Below are positions 61,501 to 64,000 of a DNA stretch of 64,000 nt, in pieces; within the stretch, counting starts at the first letter, position 1; each line of letters starts with the position of its first letter. The notes beneath the pieces were generated by a model. It searched no databases and was not told the DNA's origin. It saw nothing but the letters and a program-made list of their open reading frames with translations. Position numbers and translations under genes: made by a program. Source of the stretch: Lewinellaceae bacterium. Its GTDB lineage: Bacteria; Bacteroidota; Bacteroidia; Chitinophagales; Saprospiraceae. The stretch covers positions 62,001 through 126,000 of the forward strand of contig JACJYB010000014.1 of NCBI GenBank assembly GCA_020636355.1, in the 5' to 3' direction.

Positions 61501-64000
61501 GTACATCCATTACGGTGATCCAAGGCCAGAATTTTCCTGTGATTTCCAGACCTTGATGAACCAGGCAGGTACCACGGCCATGAGTTCCACACAAGGTGAC
61601 ATCAAGATGACCAGTGAGCTACTTTTGTTTACCAATCCTATAACCTGGGCTCCGGAATTTTATCCTTCACCCTGTTTTACGCCGGGTGACCATGGCACTT
61701 TCTTCGCTCCGATTTGCGGTTATTTTGGATCAACGCCAGTCTACAATGAATGGTACAACCGGGTAGCTACCGCCTATCCGACAGAATATTCCATAACCTG
61801 GAGTTTAAGTACCAAGAAGCGTTGGGCTTTCCCGCACCTGTACAACGACTGTATGATCCAGGTGCTGAAGGACGACAAGCAGCCGCCGGTGGTTATCGCC
61901 CCGGATGACATCACGGTCTATTGTGATGGCGTACCGTACTGGGGCTCGATCACCTATGGACCGGACACGTATGATTTCCATGGGGCCATGTTTGCTCACG
62001 ATGTATGTTACGGTTCGGATGAGTTGGTGACCGGGAATTGTTTCATGGATGACAATAACGCGGACCATATTACGCTGGGCCACGAAGAATTGTGTACCCG
62101 CATCCCGTGGGATGGAGGAGACTATGGCTACTACGGAGGTGACGCCTGCGGGGATGAATATGGTTACAATCATTGCTATGATCTGTATTCGTGGTACCCG
62201 GAAAACTGGGCGCCGATATATTGCCGGGTATGGCTATGGCTGGATAAATACGATAATCCGGATGGAGGTCATCCGGACCCACAGCGCTATTTTGACGAGA
62301 CGACGGAAGACTGGGTAGTTAGCGATAACTGCTGGTATCCGGATGTGGATGATGTGATCGAAGGCTCGCTGAATGAGTGCGGTGTAGGGACATTCACGCG
62401 GACGATGACGGCGACCGATAAATGTGGGAACACGGCGTACGATCACCAGACGTTGTACGTGAAGCCGAGATCGGATTTTGAAGTGATTTTCCCGGCGGAT
62501 GTGCTGGCAGAATGCACGGAAGTAGACCTGGACCTGGCTGCTACCGCTGAGGGCGCCGGCTATCCGGTGATATCGGATGACGACTGTGAGTTGATCGGAG
62601 TGACCTACAGCGATGAGCGTTATGACATCGTGGACGGTGCGTGCTATAAGATATTGCGGAGATGGAAAGTGATTGACTGGTGTGTCTATTCACCGGACAT
62701 CCACGAGCGTTATCCGGATGTGATCGTTGACGACCGGATGGTTGCTAGCGGTGACCGTTGCTGCATCAAGCGGAACCTGAAGGATGATGGAGACGGATAT
62801 ATGGAATACCTGCAGGTGATCAAGGTGATCGATGAGAATGCACCGGTGGTTACGTGCAATGAGTTGCCGGAGACATGCATCTACGATGCGGACTGTGAGG
62901 CTACGAGCGTATCGTACGATCTGGGCAGCGCGGAAGATGGCTGTACACCGGTAGAAGAGATTCGTTACCGTTATTATGTGAAGCCCTACCAGAGTGATGC
63001 ACCGGCCGGATACATTTATGGTCAGGGCCATGTACTGGAAGGGAGCTTCCCGGTAGGGACCCATGATGTATGCCTGATCGCATCGGATCTGTGTGGTAAC
63101 GAAGACACTTGTACGACGACCTTTACGATCCGTGACTGTAAGAAACCGACACCCTATTGCTACAATGGGATAGCAACGGTGATCATGCCAAGTTCGGGTA
63201 CGGTAGACATCTGGGCGATCGACCTGGATGCAGGAAGTTACGACAACTGTACGGCACAGGATAAACTGCGTTTCACCTTTGGACCTACGGCACCGGAGGA
63301 TGATCCGGACTACGACGAAGCTCAGCGGAGTTCATCGGAGACGTTGACCTGTGATGACCTGGGTCAGCACAATGTGACGATCTACGTATGGGATGAGACG
63401 GGCAATTTTGACTTCTGCGAGACGTATATCCTGGTACAGCCAGGAACGGAAGCCTGTCCGGGAGCGAATCTGGGCTCGGTGAATGGCCAGATCACGACGA
63501 GTCAGTCGGTGACGGTAGAATTTGTGGATGTAAAGTTGCAACAGGACGGAGGCAGCCTGCCCACGTACCAGACGGGCGTGGACGGCCGCTATGCCTTCAA
63601 TAGCCTGATGGCAAACAATGCTTATGAGATCAAGCCGTTGCGGGATGACGATCCGACGAATGGGGTGAGTACGCTGGACATCTTTGAAATCCAGAAACAC
63701 ATCCTGGGCCTGGAGAGCCTGGAAGGACCATATAATGTGATCGCAGCGGATATAAATGGAGATAATAAGATTACGGTACTGGATCTGGTAGAACTGCGCA
63801 AACTGGTACTGGGCGTTATCGACGAATTGCCGAATAATACAAGCTGGCGATTTGCAGTAGCGGGTCAGACCTTTGCGGATGTACAGTCCCCCTGGGGCTT
63901 TGAGGAAGCCTACCAGATACAAAACCTGACCCAGAACGAAGAAGCGAACTTCGTGGGTATCAAGGTAGGAGACGTGAACAATACGAGCAAGGCGAACAGC
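58502..64000 (+). CDS. Giant secreted multidomain protein B, truncated by the window end
   Basis: An open frame runs from ATG 58502 to the window edge (1833 codons, no stop). It is a tandem paralogue of protein A: signal peptide (LLILILAIVSGIQVHA), related N-terminal domain, HYR-like segments, Tyr/Trp-rich regions, carboxypeptidase-regulatory-like fold and dockerin. The cohesin-like and T9SS parts expected by homology lie beyond the window. It differs from A by a beta-propeller-like insert at about 60075-60785 (residues 525-761), with blades such as GYFLISDLSNDALYEID, FPEGIAYNPKTKLLYVVDG and SPDGIAYDEKVDGYWIYDS, and by a diverged segment at about 61538-61830. An alternative start is ATG 58508. 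Confidence 0.88.
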   Translation, partial: MSMNKTNFTPIRLLILILAIVSGIQVHATQKLLAGACEITTVTLNAGDTVRRNIGQLDCSEEFTTDNTKVPKFDPSLFCKSVTYLAPGDNAMSVMINILPEYILDGGVHVVSRVVVLNGHVDESLYPSVCQGVAANIPAGSSQVDTLFDNYRDGSSYAVTGPRTFTSTSDDGELTVVYYLVSASDGRIRFRAGLNRRASPPDGTCNLSCHDQVTISMNGACDRQITPADVLSDNDQDCTDLIAMLAYPYDYYNDLYPNRDRVDVGLVGADLIYKVIDLNTRNSCWGHIKVEDKYPPQIDCRNITVSCLVADEAANSVTTQENCTLYGGPQIEVLSKKYVSYDCDEDPELIGYMARKVRATDIWGNFRECEDTIFIWKESIDNVVCPPDTLIECTTEVLRNGNYVELLWNTGVKGDTYLDEQGYAHPWPTDGDGYFPAPYLISVDPLQDPAYMIPEKSDDGPVFGTGGKCMIVYEYTDYILPTCGKSYKIRRVWDIYDWCTKRDTQCIQWIKITDTKGPLVDPKYIRNYKFNSATEIEASVQSHSINLLSPVDLYSLGNGYFLISDLSNDALYEIDVHGKVIRQVFGYPAGSNVIAVTTDGANMIYLTETNGDQILIFDKQGNLINSFSVAAYTSFPEGIAYNPKTKLLYVVDGQSGHSAQVHVFTMDGVFVTSYPIQGSSPDGIAYDEKVDGYWIYDSGTNQARLYNSDFSQVMLAFTGPGGGEGISTYDGKVYIVQTGTATLFGYDIGYPIIDVDLLTEVDPHDCKAGVSLPDFRSYLSKECDNEITVYYEVEYNDPDHPGKTVLQSGNIDEGGTSHIYLPFGWHCIHYTFIDRCWNQCTYAIMVNVEDNTPPTPVCDEITQVTLDPDSCWARVYAKDLDDGSHDNCCDQLHFAVASMDSITYWRDYWHNYFAGCLDPYDYHHYSDAIDEAIEEWINIFVFDDYIDVTECGDEQLVLRVYEACDVPLYDPHTFYGGEHEWYWWNLSEKFAAWYMYKLDEYIHYGDPRPEFSCDFQTLMNQAGTTAMSSTQGDIKMTSELLLFTNPITWAPEFYPSPCFTPGDHGTFFAPICGYFGSTPVYNEWYNRVATAYPTEYSITWSLSTKKRWAFPHLYNDCMIQVLKDDKQPPVVIAPDDITVYCDGVPYWGSITYGPDTYDFHGAMFAHDVCYGSDELVTGNCFMDDNNADHITLGHEELCTRIPWDGGDYGYYGGDACGDEYGYNHCYDLYSWYPENWAPIYCRVWLWLDKYDNPDGGHPDPQRYFDETTEDWVVSDNCWYPDVDDVIEGSLNECGVGTFTRTMTATDKCGNTAYDHQTLYVKPRSDFEVIFPADVLAECTEVDLDLAATAEGAGYPVISDDDCELIGVTYSDERYDIVDGACYKILRRWKVIDWCVYSPDIHERYPDVIVDDRMVASGDRCCIKRNLKDDGDGYMEYLQVIKVIDENAPVVTCNELPETCIYDADCEATSVSYDLGSAEDGCTPVEEIRYRYYVKPYQSDAPAGYIYGQGHVLEGSFPVGTHDVCLIASDLCGNEDTCTTTFTIRDCKKPTPYCYNGIATVIMPSSGTVDIWAIDLDAGSYDNCTAQDKLRFTFGPTAPEDDPDYDEAQRSSSETLTCDDLGQHNVTIYVWDETGNFDFCETYILVQPGTEACPGANLGSVNGQITTSQSVTVEFVDVKLQQDGGSLPTYQTGVDGRYAFNSLMANNAYEIKPLRDDDPTNGVSTLDIFEIQKHILGLESLEGPYNVIAADINGDNKITVLDLVELRKLVLGVIDELPNNTSWRFAVAGQTFADVQSPWGFEEAYQIQNLTQNEEANFVGIKVGDVNNTSKANS
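59206..60051 (+). repeat. Mosaic block B, copy 2
   Basis: Counterpart of 53140-53985 at offset 6066. It ends near the KGPLVDPKYI segment, where the propeller-like insert of gene B begins. Confidence 0.7.
60075..60785 (+). other. Beta-propeller-like insert present only in giant gene B
   Basis: This coding segment of about 237 residues replaces a 40-residue stretch of gene A (about 54009-54130), a net gain of 591 bases in frame. It has about five NHL/SMP30-like blades with repeated GIAY/GIST turns and YVVDG/IYDSG strands. Its base composition is more A/T-rich than the flanking blocks. It is a domain within the CDS at 58502, not a separate gene. Confidence 0.75.
61834..64000 (+). repeat. Mosaic block F, copy 2
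   Basis: Counterpart of 55201-57360 at offset 6633. It continues to the window end without loss of identity, so the right border of the repeat is not seen here. Confidence 0.85.

Noticed and set aside
52430..64000. Assembly duplication artefact explaining the two giant genes
   Set aside because: The copies differ by scattered substitutions even in the best block, have different 5' parts and a 591-base in-frame net insertion, and are separated by a unique terminator and promoter region.
1..64000. tRNA, rRNA, CRISPR array, insertion sequence or phage genes
   Set aside because: No cloverleaf-type segments, regularly spaced short repeats, transposase or integrase motifs were seen in any frame.

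Overview
The window comes from a bacterium of the phylum Bacteroidota, most likely a Saprospira/Lewinella-like lineage. The phylum call rests on several type IX secretion (T9SS) C-terminal sorting domains, SprB-type adhesin repeats, TAnnTTTG -7 promoter elements, few Shine-Dalgarno sequences, a LytS/LytTR pair and a Bacteroidota-style arsenosugar-associated sigma factor block. The narrower placement is inference. No tRNA, rRNA, CRISPR array or insertion sequence was recognised.

Region 1 (1-12057, all + strand) is a sulfur and respiration block. It holds a rhodanese tail cut by the window edge, Dps, a split YeeE/YedE transporter, an outer-membrane porin, a SulP permease, a DUF202 membrane protein, a persulfide-dioxygenase-like MBL/rhodanese protein, cytochrome bd oxidase (cydAB) and a thioredoxin-fold DUF255 protein. 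CRP-type palindromes (TGTGA-N6-TCACA) lie in front of four of these transcription units, which suggests one Crp/Fnr regulon.

Region 2 (12058-21031) holds an arylsulfotransferase and a sulfotransferase, a DnaJ/helical protein/thioredoxin stress group, a LytTR two-component pair on the - strand, a small beta-barrel protein and a serine hydrolase.

Region 3 (21225-27961) has two haem proteins whose motifs match fatty-acid alpha-dioxygenases, each with a TPR-like N-terminus. Between them, on the - strand, are a fibronectin-III T9SS protein and a DUF1569 protein.

Region 4 (28007-31974) is part of an arsenosugar-type gene set: two glycosyltransferases, a sigma factor, a DUF547 lipoprotein and a zinc-finger anti-sigma-like protein, followed by a Crp/Fnr regulator. 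The usual arsenic methyltransferase and radical-SAM genes are not in the window.

Region 5 (32115-41516) is housekeeping: phosphopantetheinyl transferase, gcvP, FAH-family hydrolase, metK, a SET protein, a lipoprotein, trpS, RidA, rpmF and DUF177.

Region 6 (41715-64000) is dominated by secreted proteins: an SprB-repeat adhesin, a reprolysin-like metalloprotease, a secreted haem peroxidase, an acyltransferase, an asparaginase and a LuxR-type regulator that lacks the receiver aspartate. It ends with two giant tandem paralogues (52430-58075 and 58502 to the window end). These are mosaics of nearly identical and freely diverged blocks. The second carries a beta-propeller where the first has an unrelated short segment. 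This pair is the most unusual element of the window.
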